From: DATEMK01 sp039914625
Lineage (GTDB): Bacteria; Bacteroidota; Bacteroidia; AKYH767-A; OLB10
NCBI GenBank assembly: GCA_039914625.1
Contig: JBDSOU010000053.1
Coordinates: 1-28,440 of the forward strand
Reading direction: 5' to 3'
DNA length: 28,440 nucleotides
Shown: in pieces, positions 1 to 6,665 of the stretch
Layout of the letters: each line of letters starts with the position of its first letter
Position numbering within the stretch: position 1 is the first letter of the stretch
Position numbers and translations under genes: made by a program
Notes under the pieces: generated by a model
Databases searched by the model: none
Told to the model about the DNA's origin: nothing
What the model saw: the letters and a program-made list of their open reading frames with translations, nothing else

Positions 1-588
1 CCAGGAGCTTCCGTTATATTTGGCAACATAACATTTTCCGGAACTGTTGGAAAACGCTCCTGCTGCATAAATATTTCCGGAGGCATCGCTGCAAACAGAA
101 GTAATACTCCAATTAGCCGCCAATCCATTAAGTCCTCCCAGCTCGCTCCATGAGCTTCCGTTATATTTGGCAACATACCAATTTCCTGAACTGTTGGTGA
201 AGTCTCCTGCTACATAAATATTTCCGGATGCATCGCTGCAAACAGAATAAATATTACTATTAGCCGACAATCCATTCAGTCCCCCCAGCTCGCTCCAAGC
301 GTTTCCATCATATATGGCAACATACCGTTTTCCTGAACTGTTGGTGAAATGTCCTGCTGCATAAATATTTCCGGATACATCGCAACAAATAGAATAAATA
401 GTATAATTAGCCGCCAATCCATTCAGTCCTCCCAACTCGCTCCAGTTGCTTCCGTTATATTTGGCAACATACCTATTTCCGGAACTGTTGGTAAAATTTC
501 CCCCAGCATAAATATTTCCGGATGCATCGCTGCAAACAGAATAAATCCCATGAACTGCCGATCCATTCAGTCCTCCCAGCTCGCTCCA
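1..588 (-). repeat. Tandem 147-bp coding repeats (49-aa propeller blades), first paralog
   Basis: Four full 147-bp units plus the first codons of a fifth. Units match each other and the two neighbouring genes closely at DNA level. Variation concentrates in the few codons after the LxAN motif and around the residue following SSG. Confidence 0.9.
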
Positions 589-657
589 GGACTGAGCTTT
601 AATAAGAGTGCAGAAAAGAAAAAGCGCTGAAAGAAGAAGAGTAATTTTTTTTTTCAT
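1..657 (-). CDS. Secreted beta-propeller repeat protein, N-terminal part (cut by window edge)
   Basis: The reading frame is open from the ATG at 657-655 to the first base of the window (219 codons), so the gene continues to the left. The product starts with a Sec signal peptide (MKKK, hydrophobic LLLSALFLFC, cleavage probably after KAQ). Four complete 49-residue units and the start of a fifth follow, each beginning WSELGGLNG and containing CSDASGNIYA, FTNSSGN and YVAKYNGS. The two downstream paralogs have the same signal peptide, leader and units. By analogy it is probably a seven-bladed propeller exported by T9SS, but its C-terminus is not visible. The DASGNIYxAG core resembles SBBP-type beta-propeller repeats. 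Ligand and function are unknown. Confidence 0.85.
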   Translation of the reverse strand, partial: MKKKITLLLSALFLFCTLIKAQSWSELGGLNGSAVHGIYSVCSDASGNIYAGGNFTNSSGNRYVAKYNGSNWSELGGLNGLAANYTIYSICCDVSGNIYAAGHFTNSSGKRYVAIYDGNAWSELGGLNGLSANSNIYSVCSDASGNIYVAGDFTNSSGNWYVAKYNGSSWSELGGLNGLAANWSITSVCSDASGNIYAAGAFSNSSGKCYVAKYNGSSW

Positions 658-679
658 TTTGTGGTTGATTTATTTTTTT
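655..679 (-). promoter_or_regulatory. Conserved leader of the propeller paralogs
   Basis: Read on the minus strand, the bases before the start codon are AATAAATCAACCACAAA followed by ATG. The same leader precedes the genes starting at 2068 (one or two changes) and 5051, and an orphan copy lies at 3142-3160. No Shine-Dalgarno sequence is evident, as is usual in Bacteroidota. An A-rich leader may serve for ribosome loading (inference). Confidence 0.55.
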
Positions 680-709
680 AAACTCCTGTCAGGTGTTCTA
701 TGTGTTGTT

Positions 710-2068
710 TCATTCAGGCTCTACAATTATTTTCTTGCAGTAACTCTTTTCTCCATCGAATAATTTTACAAAATAAATCCCTGCGTTCAGTTTAATGTTC
801 AGAGTTTGGTGATTGGAGTTGATGGTTTGCTCATAAATTTTTTCTCCCATCACATTATCAATTTCTATCCGGTCAACTTTAAAATTTGAACTTTGAACAT
901 TAATCTCTCCGATGCCCGGATTGGGATACACCGAAATATCCATACCGGCTGTGCTTGTTTCATTTATGCCTGTTGCTGATCCATATTTGGCAACATACCT
1001 ATTTCCTGAACTGTTGGTGAAATGTCCTGTTGCATAAATATTTCCGGATGCATCACTGCAAACAGACCAAACAGCATCATTAGCCGCCAATCCATTCAAT
1101 CCTCCCAGCTCGCTCCAGGAGCTTCCGTTATATTTTGCAACATATCTGTTTCCTGAACTGTTGGTAAACCATCCGGCTGTATAAATATTTCCGGAGGCAT
1201 CGCTGCAAACAGAAAGAATATTAGTATTAGCCGACAATCCATTCAGTCCTCCCAGCTCGCTCCAGGCGCTTCCGTTATATTTGGCAACATAAAAATTTCC
1301 TGAACTGTTGGTAAAAGCTCCTGCAGCATAAATATTTCCGGATGCATCGCTGCAAACAGAAACAATAGGAGAATTAGCCGCCAATCCATTCAGTCCTCCC
1401 AGTTCGCTCCAGGAGCTTCCGTTATATTTGGCAACATAATATTTTCCGGAACTGTTGGTAAACGCGTTTGCTGCATAAATATTCCCGGATGCATCGCTGC
1501 AAATAGAACTAATATCACCATTAGCCGCCAATCCATTCAGTCCTCCCAGCTCACTCCACGCGCTTCCGTCATATTTGGCAACATAATTATATCCTGAATC
1601 GTTGGTGAAGTATCCTGCTGCATAAATATTTCCGGAGGCATCACTGCAAACAGACCAAATATCATCATTAGCCGCCAATCCATTCAGTCCTCCCAACTCG
1701 CTCCAGGCGCTTCCGTTATATTTGGCAACATACCTATTATTTGAACTGTTGCGGAAATCTCCTGCTGTATAAATATTTCCGGATGCATCACTGTAAACAG
1801 TCCAAATAAAATAATTAGCCGACAACCCATTCAGCCCTCCCAGCTCGCTCCAGGCGCTTCCATTATATATAGCAACATAACCATTTCCTGAACTGTTGGC
1901 AAACGGTCCTACTGCATAAATATTTCCGGATGCATCACTGCAAACATGATCAATAAAACCATTAGGCGCAAATCCATTCAGTCCTCCCAGCTCGCTCCAG
2001 GACTGAGCTTTAATAAAACTGCAGAAAAGAAAAAGCGCTGAAAGAAGAAGAGTAAATTTTTTTTTCAT
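710..2068 (-). CDS. Secreted seven-bladed beta-propeller protein with T9SS sorting domain
   Basis: 452 residues. Residues 1-22 form a signal peptide ending KAQ. Seven 49-residue units, each starting WSELGGLNG, run from about residue 24 to 363, the number expected for a closed seven-bladed propeller. The last about 75 residues form a T9SS type A sorting domain: a YPNPGIGE start, a VMGEKIYEQ strand, the GIYFVKLFDGEKSY core and a KKIIV tail. Known role of that domain: export across the outer membrane and usually anchoring to the surface. The start is fixed by the signal peptide and the conserved leader. The next paralog begins 52 bp downstream on the same strand. The propeller may bind a ligand or partner, but nothing in the sequence identifies it. 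Confidence 0.9.
   Translation of the reverse strand: MKKKFTLLLSALFLFCSFIKAQSWSELGGLNGFAPNGFIDHVCSDASGNIYAVGPFANSSGNGYVAIYNGSAWSELGGLNGLSANYFIWTVYSDASGNIYTAGDFRNSSNNRYVAKYNGSAWSELGGLNGLAANDDIWSVCSDASGNIYAAGYFTNDSGYNYVAKYDGSAWSELGGLNGLAANGDISSICSDASGNIYAANAFTNSSGKYYVAKYNGSSWSELGGLNGLAANSPIVSVCSDASGNIYAAGAFTNSSGNFYVAKYNGSAWSELGGLNGLSANTNILSVCSDASGNIYTAGWFTNSSGNRYVAKYNGSSWSELGGLNGLAANDAVWSVCSDASGNIYATGHFTNSSGNRYVAKYGSATGINETSTAGMDISVYPNPGIGEINVQSSNFKVDRIEIDNVMGEKIYEQTINSNHQTLNIKLNAGIYFVKLFDGEKSYCKKIIVEPE
980..1999 (-). repeat. Seven tandem 147-bp coding repeats, second paralog
   Basis: Units begin at successive WSELGG codons. The seventh is shortened at its end (AKYGSATG) where it passes into the sorting domain. 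Confidence 0.9.
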
Positions 2069-2177
2069 TTTGTGGTTGGTTTATATTAAAGTTATCTACG
2101 AATACGAATTTTTACGAATATACGAATAGAACTTGTCATTGGTCATTAGTCATTCTTAATTGTGAATCGCGAACCCC

Positions 2178-2211
2178 AACCCCGACAGCGTTCCAAACGC
2201 TGTCCGGGGTT
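2178..2211. repeat. REP-like imperfect hairpin, possible terminator
   Basis: Inverted repeat with arms AACCCCGACAGCGTT (2178-2192) and AACGCTGTCCGGGGTT (2196-2211). The loop is 3 nt, and one extra C is bulged in the right arm. It lies 18 bp past the stop of the minus-strand pair at 2229-2988 and could end that transcript, although no strong T-tract follows. GC-rich palindromes of this kind often recur in Bacteroidota spacers (general knowledge). I see no second copy in this window. Confidence 0.6.
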
Positions 2212-2228
2212 AAGGTCAGGTATTTGAT

Positions 2229-2456
2229 TTACACAGCAACTTTCTTTCGGGGCGATTTGAGCCCTTTCCGTTTTGATGGAGTCTGCCGGTGTGAATGTTT
2301 TGCTTTGTAAGCGCGAATGTAATTGCTAATAGCTATTTCGTCTTCCTTAGTCAAAGGTCTTCCGCCTCCGATAAAATCAACATCTAATTCAACTTGTTTA
2401 TGTTTACTCATAATTTTATTTTTTTTATTACGGAATTCGTGAATCTTCGATTTCAT
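2229..2456 (-). CDS. Small basic protein, candidate antitoxin-like partner of the 173-aa protein
   Basis: 75 residues from the ATG at 2456, or 60 from an internal ATG at 2411. The internal start is attractive because homologues I recall begin just before a VDFIGG motif. The longer start leaves only 10 bp after the upstream gene. The core reads LDVDFIGGGRPLTKEDEIAI, then an amphipathic helix (SNYIRAYKAKH) and a very basic tail ending KSPRKKVAV. No signal peptide. The LTKEDEIAISNYI stretch resembles small partner proteins of acetyltransferase-like genes in Bacteroidota, remembered rather than checked. The role is inferred from operon context. DNA binding by the basic tail is possible. Confidence 0.6.
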   Translation of the reverse strand: MKSKIHEFRNKKNKIMSKHKQVELDVDFIGGGRPLTKEDEIAISNYIRAYKAKHSHRQTPSKRKGLKSPRKKVAV

Positions 2457-2466
2457 AGTATTAATT

Positions 2467-2988
2467 TTAAAAATATTTGTCTATGAGTTTTAAGGCAACC
2501 GATGGAATAATAATCATTCGTTGGTTCCCGATATGAATTGCTCCCAGGCTTGTCGAATAGTGGTCTATGAGTTGTGGCTTGGAAATGAAAGCAAGATTGC
2601 CCTGATAACTTCTTTGAAAAGAAAGTTGGCAAGCGAAAGCCACTAAATTTCCAGGAACGCCAGCGTAAATTTTTGTTTTCCCTTTATTGAATGGAGCGCT
2701 TTCAACTAAGTGCATAAAAACATGGTCTTCTTTAATTTCCAAACTTATCAACCCTTGTATTACCGACTGATTATTAACGATTGTCAATTTATAAACCTCT
2801 CGTTCAGGTTGCTGAAATTCTATCTTCCACGAAAACACCCATCCATTTTTAGTAGTAATGTTTTTGAGGTCTTGTGTTGAGATGCGAATAATAGAAGTCT
2901 GAAAACTGTCACCCGTCACCACATTTTCAATGGAGTTTGTCAGCTTGTCAATGACAAAGTCGAGAGGTATTTGTTTCTCTTTTTTCAC
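2467..2988 (-). CDS. Acetyltransferase-like protein (GNAT fold suspected), candidate toxin of a two-gene module
   Basis: 173 residues from a GTG codon at 2988; no usable ATG lies upstream of the conserved body. The C-terminal half is the most recognisable part: KIYAGVPGNLVAFACQLSFQ, then FISKPQLIDHYSTSLGA. This resembles the acetyl-CoA-binding segment and following helix of GNAT proteins (GxxGNLVAFA in place of the usual Q/RxxGxG/A). No signal peptide or membrane segment. It is first in a two-gene unit, 10 bp upstream of the 75-residue gene, and lies between two propeller paralogs with which it shares nothing. A near-consensus -7 box sits directly before the start. The toxin assignment is inference; it could be an ordinary acetyltransferase. 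Confidence 0.6.
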   Translation of the reverse strand: MKKEKQIPLDFVIDKLTNSIENVVTGDSFQTSIIRISTQDLKNITTKNGWVFSWKIEFQQPEREVYKLTIVNNQSVIQGLISLEIKEDHVFMHLVESAPFNKGKTKIYAGVPGNLVAFACQLSFQRSYQGNLAFISKPQLIDHYSTSLGAIHIGNQRMIIIPSVALKLIDKYF

Positions 2989-2992
2989 TTGT

Positions 2993-3000
2993 CAAAGTTA
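2993..3000 (-). promoter_or_regulatory. Bacteroidota -7 promoter box TAACTTTG
   Basis: Minus-strand TAACTTTG matches TAnnTTTG exactly and lies 4 nt before the GTG start at 2988, so the transcript would be leaderless or nearly so. I see no clear -33 TTTG about 20 nt upstream. Confidence 0.4.
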
Positions 3001-3048
3001 CGAAATTATTGAAGAAAAACTCCAGCCTCTTTCAGTGAAGCCAAATTG

Positions 3049-3076
3049 CTGACAGGTAATTTTTTTCTCCTGTCAG
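3049..3076. repeat. Perfect 8-bp stem-loop (CTGACAGG / CCTGTCAG)
   Basis: Arms at 3049-3056 and 3069-3076 with a 12-nt T-rich loop. The right arm belongs to a 15-nt word, CTCCTGTCAGGTGTT, repeated exactly at 683-697 next to another propeller leader. A third related CCTGTCAA lies at 3124-3130. Probably a REP-type palindrome. Termination or recombination roles are unproven. Confidence 0.55.
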
Positions 3077-3126
3077 GTGTTAAAGTTGCTTGATTCTTAA
3101 ACTTTACAGGAAGCTTCGCTAACCTG

Positions 3127-3190
3127 TCAAGAGGTGGGATTCATTTTGTGGTTGATTTATTTTTATGCTTACTCTATCCGGTTTTCAGCT
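3127..3190 (-). pseudogene. Orphan leader and start codon of a lost propeller paralog
   Basis: Bases 3142-3190 copy the leader found at 5049-5113, including the GAAAACCG and AGTAAGC blocks and the AATAAATCAACCACAAAATG start. After the ATG (3144-3142) the frame reads only M-N-P-T-S and then TGA (3129-3127), with no signal peptide or repeats. The piece begins 8 bp after the stop of the gene at 3198. The simplest reading is a former tandem paralog whose body was deleted or replaced. Confidence 0.65.
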
Positions 3191-3197
3191 TTCTCAT

Positions 3198-5051
3198 TTA
3201 CTCTACAATTAATTTCTTGCAATAACTTTTTTCTCCATCAAACACATGCACAAAATAAATTCCTCGCGATAAATTATTAAGATGAATTTCTTTTTTTGAT
3301 TCGTTAAAAATATTTTGTGCATAAACCTTTTCTCCAAGTATGCTTAATATTTCAATATTACCTTTCAAAATTGTTCCTTCAAATGAAATAATAAAATCAC
3401 CTGATGACGGATTCGGATATACTTTGACATCCCACTCACTTTCCCACTCTCTCACTTTCTCACTTTCTTTACATGGAACTGTCACCGTTACTCCGCCTGA
3501 AAGCTTTGAGCATCCGTTAGTATTTGTCACCTTCAGCTTATAAGTTCCTCCCATGGTTGCTGTATAGTTTTTATTGACAGCTCCGGTAATATCATTTCCT
3601 CCTTTTTTCCATTGATACGTATATCCTGTTCCTGCATTTCCTTTCAGCAACACGCTTCCCCCTGCACAGAATGTTGTGGGTCCTTGCGGAGTTATGGTTG
3701 CGGATGGCTGCGGATTTGTTGCAAGCACGGTTGCAGTTGCTGTGGTTTTTGAACACCCGGTAACGGTATTGGTAACTGTCACCTTATAACTTCCTCCTGT
3801 GGTTGCAGCATAAAAGGAATTGGTTGCTCCGCTGATATTAGTACCTCCTTTTTTCCATTGATACGTTTTATTGGCTCCTGCGGGAGTATTTAAAACAAGC
3901 GTATCGCCCATGCAAAATGCCGCGGAACCTGTATAGGTTATTGCAGCAGATACGTTGCATACCGTCCATTTGGCAACATACCTATTTCCTGAACTGTTGG
4001 TAAAATCTCCACCAGCATATATATTTCCTGAGGGATCGCTGCAAACAGAAGAGATAACATTATTAGCCGCCAACCCATTCAGTCCTCCCAGTTCGCTCCA
4101 GGAGCTTCCGTTATATTTGGCAACATAATTATTTCCTGAACTGTTGGTAAAGATTCCTGCTGCATAAATATTTCCGGATGCATCACTGCAAACAGAAACA
4201 GCAAGACTACCAGCCGACAATGCATTCAGTCCCCCCAGCTCGCTCCATGCGCTTCCGTTATATTTGGCAACATACCTGTTGCTTGAACTGTTAGTAAACC
4301 TTCCTGCTGCATAAATATTTCCGGAGGCATCGCTGCAAAAAGTCAGAATAGCCTCATTAGCCGCTAATCCATTCAGTCCTCCCAGCTCGCTCCAAGAACT
4401 TCCGTTATATTTGGCAATATACCATTTTCCTGAACTGTTGGTAAAATATCCCCCGGCATAAATATTTCCGGACGCATCGCTGCAAATAGATTCAATACCA
4501 TCATTAGCCGACAATCCATTCAGTCCCCCCAGCTCGCTCCATGCGCTTCCGTTATATTTTGCAACATAGAATTTTCCTGAACTGTTGGTAAAATATCCCC
4601 CGGCATAAATATTTCCGGATAAATCGCTGCAAACAGATAGAATATCATCATTAACCGTCAATGCATTCAGTCCTCCCAACTCGCTCCAGGCACTTCCGTT
4701 ATATTTGGCAACATAATTATTTCCTGAACTGTTGGTAAAATTTCCCCCAGCATAAATATTTCCGAATGCATCGCTGCAAACAGATCCAATATTAAAATTA
4801 GCCGCCAATGCATTCAGTCCTCCCAGCTCGCTCCAGGTGCTTCCATCATATTTGGCAACATAAGGATTTCCGGAACTGTTGGTAAACCATCCTGCTGCAT
4901 AAATATTTCCGGATGTATCGCTGCAAACAGAAAAAATTTGATCATTAGGCGCCAATCCATTCAATCCTCCCAGCTCGCTCCAGGACTGAGCTTTAATAAG
5001 ACTGCAGAAAAGAAAAAGCGCTGAGAGAAGAAGAGTAGATTTTTTTTTCAT
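3198..5051 (-). CDS. Secreted beta-propeller protein with two Ig-like domains and T9SS sorting domain
   Basis: 617 residues. A signal peptide (1-22) is followed by seven 49-residue WSELGG units (about 24-362). Two Ig/PKD-like domains follow, each marked by a Cys, a YQWKKGG strand and a YKVTVTN or YKLKVTN strand. A linker rich in Glu and Lys leads to a T9SS type A sorting domain: VYPNPSSGDF, ILGEKVY, GIYFVHVFDGEKSY and KKLIVE. It is the longest of the three paralogs; the Ig-like insert is absent from the 452-residue copy. Expected to be at the cell surface. Binding partner unknown. Upstream are the shared leader and a palindrome at 5083-5100. Confidence 0.9.
   Translation of the reverse strand: MKKKSTLLLSALFLFCSLIKAQSWSELGGLNGLAPNDQIFSVCSDTSGNIYAAGWFTNSSGNPYVAKYDGSTWSELGGLNALAANFNIGSVCSDAFGNIYAGGNFTNSSGNNYVAKYNGSAWSELGGLNALTVNDDILSVCSDLSGNIYAGGYFTNSSGKFYVAKYNGSAWSELGGLNGLSANDGIESICSDASGNIYAGGYFTNSSGKWYIAKYNGSSWSELGGLNGLAANEAILTFCSDASGNIYAAGRFTNSSSNRYVAKYNGSAWSELGGLNALSAGSLAVSVCSDASGNIYAAGIFTNSSGNNYVAKYNGSSWSELGGLNGLAANNVISSVCSDPSGNIYAGGDFTNSSGNRYVAKWTVCNVSAAITYTGSAAFCMGDTLVLNTPAGANKTYQWKKGGTNISGATNSFYAATTGGSYKVTVTNTVTGCSKTTATATVLATNPQPSATITPQGPTTFCAGGSVLLKGNAGTGYTYQWKKGGNDITGAVNKNYTATMGGTYKLKVTNTNGCSKLSGGVTVTVPCKESEKVREWESEWDVKVYPNPSSGDFIISFEGTILKGNIEILSILGEKVYAQNIFNESKKEIHLNNLSRGIYFVHVFDGEKSYCKKLIVE
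3966..4982 (-). repeat. Seven tandem 147-bp coding repeats, third paralog
   Basis: Seven propeller units. Three of them read LNAL rather than the usual LNGL. The last unit ends in AKWTVC instead of AKYNGS at the junction with the Ig-like part. Confidence 0.9.
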
Positions 5052-5113
5052 TTTGTGGTTGATTTATTTTTTTGCTTACTCTTCCCGATAGGTATCGGGA
5101 CGGTTTTCAGCTT
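5049..5113 (-). promoter_or_regulatory. Leader region of the third propeller gene
   Basis: Read on the minus strand: AAGCTGAAAACCG, a palindrome, AGTAAGC, then AATAAATCAACCACAAAATG. It aligns with the orphan copy at 3142-3190 except that the palindrome is missing there. I see no TAnnTTTG box inside it, so the promoter is probably farther upstream. Confidence 0.45.
5083..5100. repeat. Short palindrome TCCCGATA-GG-TATCGGGA
   Basis: Perfect 8-bp arms around GG. Palindromes of the type CCCGATAnnTATCGGG are familiar in Bacteroidota intergenic DNA (general knowledge). The paralogous leader at 3142-3190 has ATCC at this place. Confidence 0.7.
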
Positions 5114-5240
5114 GCCCGTTTGAATTCGTTGTGATACTTAATCGAAGCGCAAAGCATTCTAACAAGTTCTTTTATCCGATCAAAGATAGAGGAATAATGG
5201 CACCCTTTTAAAAGAACTAAGAAATATTATTTCTTATTCA

Positions 5241-5274
5241 AAAAATAAATCTCCCGAAAAAATTCAGGAGATTT
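5241..5274 (-). terminator. Rho-independent terminator (minus strand)
   Basis: Stem AAATCTCC (5247-5254) with GGAGATTT (5267-5274) and a 12-nt loop. On the minus strand the stem is followed by ATTTTTTG. It lies 24 bp past the stop of the possible small ORF at 5298-5369. A separate A/T-only palindrome, TAAGAAAT-ATT-ATTTCTTA, lies at 5218-5236. Confidence 0.55.
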
Positions 5275-5297
5275 TATTAAAGAAGGAAAGAAGAATA

Positions 5298-5369
5298 TTA
5301 TGCAGTGATGATGATTGCTGCCGGATCGGGAATGAGTTTTTCGCCAACGTGCGTGTCCTCACGCATCAT
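5298..5369 (-). CDS. Possible 23-residue microprotein
   Basis: The minus-strand ATGATG at 5369-5364 opens a 24-codon frame ending TAA. The peptide starts MMREDTHVGEKLI and ends PDPAAIIITA. It has ordinary-looking codons, a terminator just downstream and another terminator upstream, so it may be its own small transcription unit. Its 5' end coincides with a perfect hairpin (5350-5365). It could equally be a structured RNA or chance. No homologue is recognised with confidence. Confidence 0.25.
   Translation of the reverse strand: MMREDTHVGEKLIPDPAAIIITA
5350..5365. repeat. Hairpin TGCGTG-TCCT-CACGCA
   Basis: Perfect 6-bp stem with loop TCCT. Its central ten bases, GTGTCCTCAC, are identical to the centre of the hairpin at 6648-6665 on the other side of the 336-residue gene, while the outer stem bases differ but still pair. 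Confidence 0.65.
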
Positions 5370-5415
5370 TTGTAATCATGTTAATCTTTTTTGCAACTAC
5401 GAAAGTAAACAAAAC

Positions 5416-5442
5416 AAAAAAAACCCGCCTTACCGGGCGGGT
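5416..5442 (-). terminator. Rho-independent terminator of the 336-aa gene
   Basis: Stem ACCCGCC (5423-5429) with GGCGGGT (5436-5442). On the minus strand it is followed directly by eight T residues (plus-strand A-run 5416-5423). It lies 74 bp beyond the stop of the gene at 5516. Confidence 0.85.
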
Positions 5443-5478
5443 AAAAAATTAAATTCAAATTATGGTTTCTTCAACACC

Positions 5479-5499
5479 CCCCTCTCTTTCGGAGAGGGG
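5479..5499. repeat. Hairpin CCCCTCTC / GAGAGGGG
   Basis: Perfect 8-bp stem with a 5-nt loop, followed on the plus strand by TTGGGAGTGAGG. CCCCTCTC-loop-GAGAGGGG followed by a TGAGG word is a familiar interspersed intergenic element in many bacterial genomes (general knowledge). It lies between the stop of the 336-residue gene and its terminator. Confidence 0.6.
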
Positions 5500-5515
5500 T
5501 TGGGAGTGAGGTTTT

Positions 5516-6526
5516 TTAAGAGGCTGTAACAGATTCAGGAGCAAGAGCAGCACTTCCCGCAATCTCCGCCTTCGCAGCCTCACTAACCAAAGGTTTCAAC
5601 GAAAACTTTTGAATAGTTTTAGTTCCGGCAGCCACAGTAATAGTAATGGTTTTTTCTTCGTAGCCATCAGCAACAATACGGTAAGAGTTAGAACCCTCCG
5701 CCTGCTGCCCCATTTCAGCACGACCCTCAGCGTTAGCAGTCACAGTTCTTTCAGTCTCTACATTAACTAAATCAAACCCCGGCACAGGTGCATTCGTTTC
5801 TGAGTTAGTTAATTCAACAACAACAATAGACGTTCCGGTAGGTTTAATCAATGATGCAACAGCTTCCATGCTGAACAATGCTTTGCGTGTTTCATCTTTT
5901 GCAAAAATTGTTTGCCCGTCAGCGCATAGATCAGAAAATTTCATAAAAATATTGTTGTTAGCGGCTACCTTGTCAACCGTTCCCTGGAAAGCATTTTCCT
6001 GTGCAAGTAAAAATGCATCATACTTTTTATTAAAACCATCAGGCCCATTGCATGCATCATCAAAATTATCTTTAAAAGCATCAGGCATATAGCCCTTTGT
6101 TTTTAAATCCGCTTCATGATCTTCTATATACGTCAAAGCCATGCTGCACATATTGCGTAATTTATCCCAATTAAAACTTGCTGATTCGGTATAAAATTCC
6201 CAACCGGCAGCATCCCAATTTGCAACCTGTAATTCGTGTGACGGTCCTGCATAATCTGCAATATAACGTTTCAGATATTGCCAAAACGTTAGACATCTGT
6301 CAGCAAGCGGAATCATCTCAATCCGCAGCGTTTCATGTTCAAGCGAACGGGCTTGTTCACCTTTTAGCTTCTCAGCCGCAGCCAATTCGCTTAAAAGCAA
6401 ATCCAGCATAGCCGGTGTGTACTTGTTTTTAAAGGCGGAAAATGCTGCAATATTGTTTCTGCAATTAGAATTTAGTATTCTTAATAACTGGTAAAGAACA
6501 CTTACTGAATAAGAATATTTTCTCAT
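5516..6526 (-). CDS. Unrecognised helical protein with C-terminal carboxypeptidase-regulatory-like domain
   Basis: 336 residues with no signal peptide or membrane segment, so probably cytoplasmic. Residues 1-225 appear mostly helical (for example LLLSELAAAEKLKGEQARSL and CLTFWQYLKRYI) and match no family I know. Residues about 230-312 look like an all-beta CarboxypepD_reg/Ig-like fold: GTSIVVVELTNSETNAPVPG, then a strand pattern with AEGRAEM, SYRIVADGYEEKTITI and IQKFSLKPL. The tail is Ala/Glu/Ser-rich. The gene stands alone, with a strong terminator downstream and more than 1 kb of non-coding DNA upstream. Function unknown. Confidence 0.8.
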   Translation of the reverse strand: MRKYSYSVSVLYQLLRILNSNCRNNIAAFSAFKNKYTPAMLDLLLSELAAAEKLKGEQARSLEHETLRIEMIPLADRCLTFWQYLKRYIADYAGPSHELQVANWDAAGWEFYTESASFNWDKLRNMCSMALTYIEDHEADLKTKGYMPDAFKDNFDDACNGPDGFNKKYDAFLLAQENAFQGTVDKVAANNNIFMKFSDLCADGQTIFAKDETRKALFSMEAVASLIKPTGTSIVVVELTNSETNAPVPGFDLVNVETERTVTANAEGRAEMGQQAEGSNSYRIVADGYEEKTITITVAAGTKTIQKFSLKPLVSEAAKAEIAGSAALAPESVTAS

Positions 6527-6647
6527 GGTAATTTGTTTTGTGCCCGTAGGCGATTTAAAATTTATTTTTTTATTTATTTCTCTGTCTAACGTAATTTCAA
6601 AATAGAAGGTTACAATTTGGTTTCATGCTGCAGGATACTGCGCCTGA

Positions 6648-6665
6648 GTTTGTGTCCTCACAAAC
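6648..6665. repeat. Hairpin GTTTGTG-TCCT-CACAAAC
   Basis: Perfect 7-bp stem with loop TCCT. It shares the core GTGTCCTCAC with 5350-5365. A run of seven T residues follows three bases later on the plus strand, so it could also act as a plus-strand terminator, but no plus-strand gene precedes it. Confidence 0.6.

Noticed and set aside
349..630. Plus-strand 93-residue frame
   Set aside because: It lies antisense to the propeller gene at 1-657 and simply follows the repeat pattern.
1..5051. Regularly spaced repeats resembling a CRISPR or satellite array
   Set aside because: The 147-bp period is an exact multiple of three inside long open reading frames with signal peptides and sorting domains, so these are coding repeats.
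5305..5529. Plus-strand 74-residue frame
   Set aside because: It crosses a terminator and two palindromes and ends inside the opposite gene; the residues look like translated spacer DNA.
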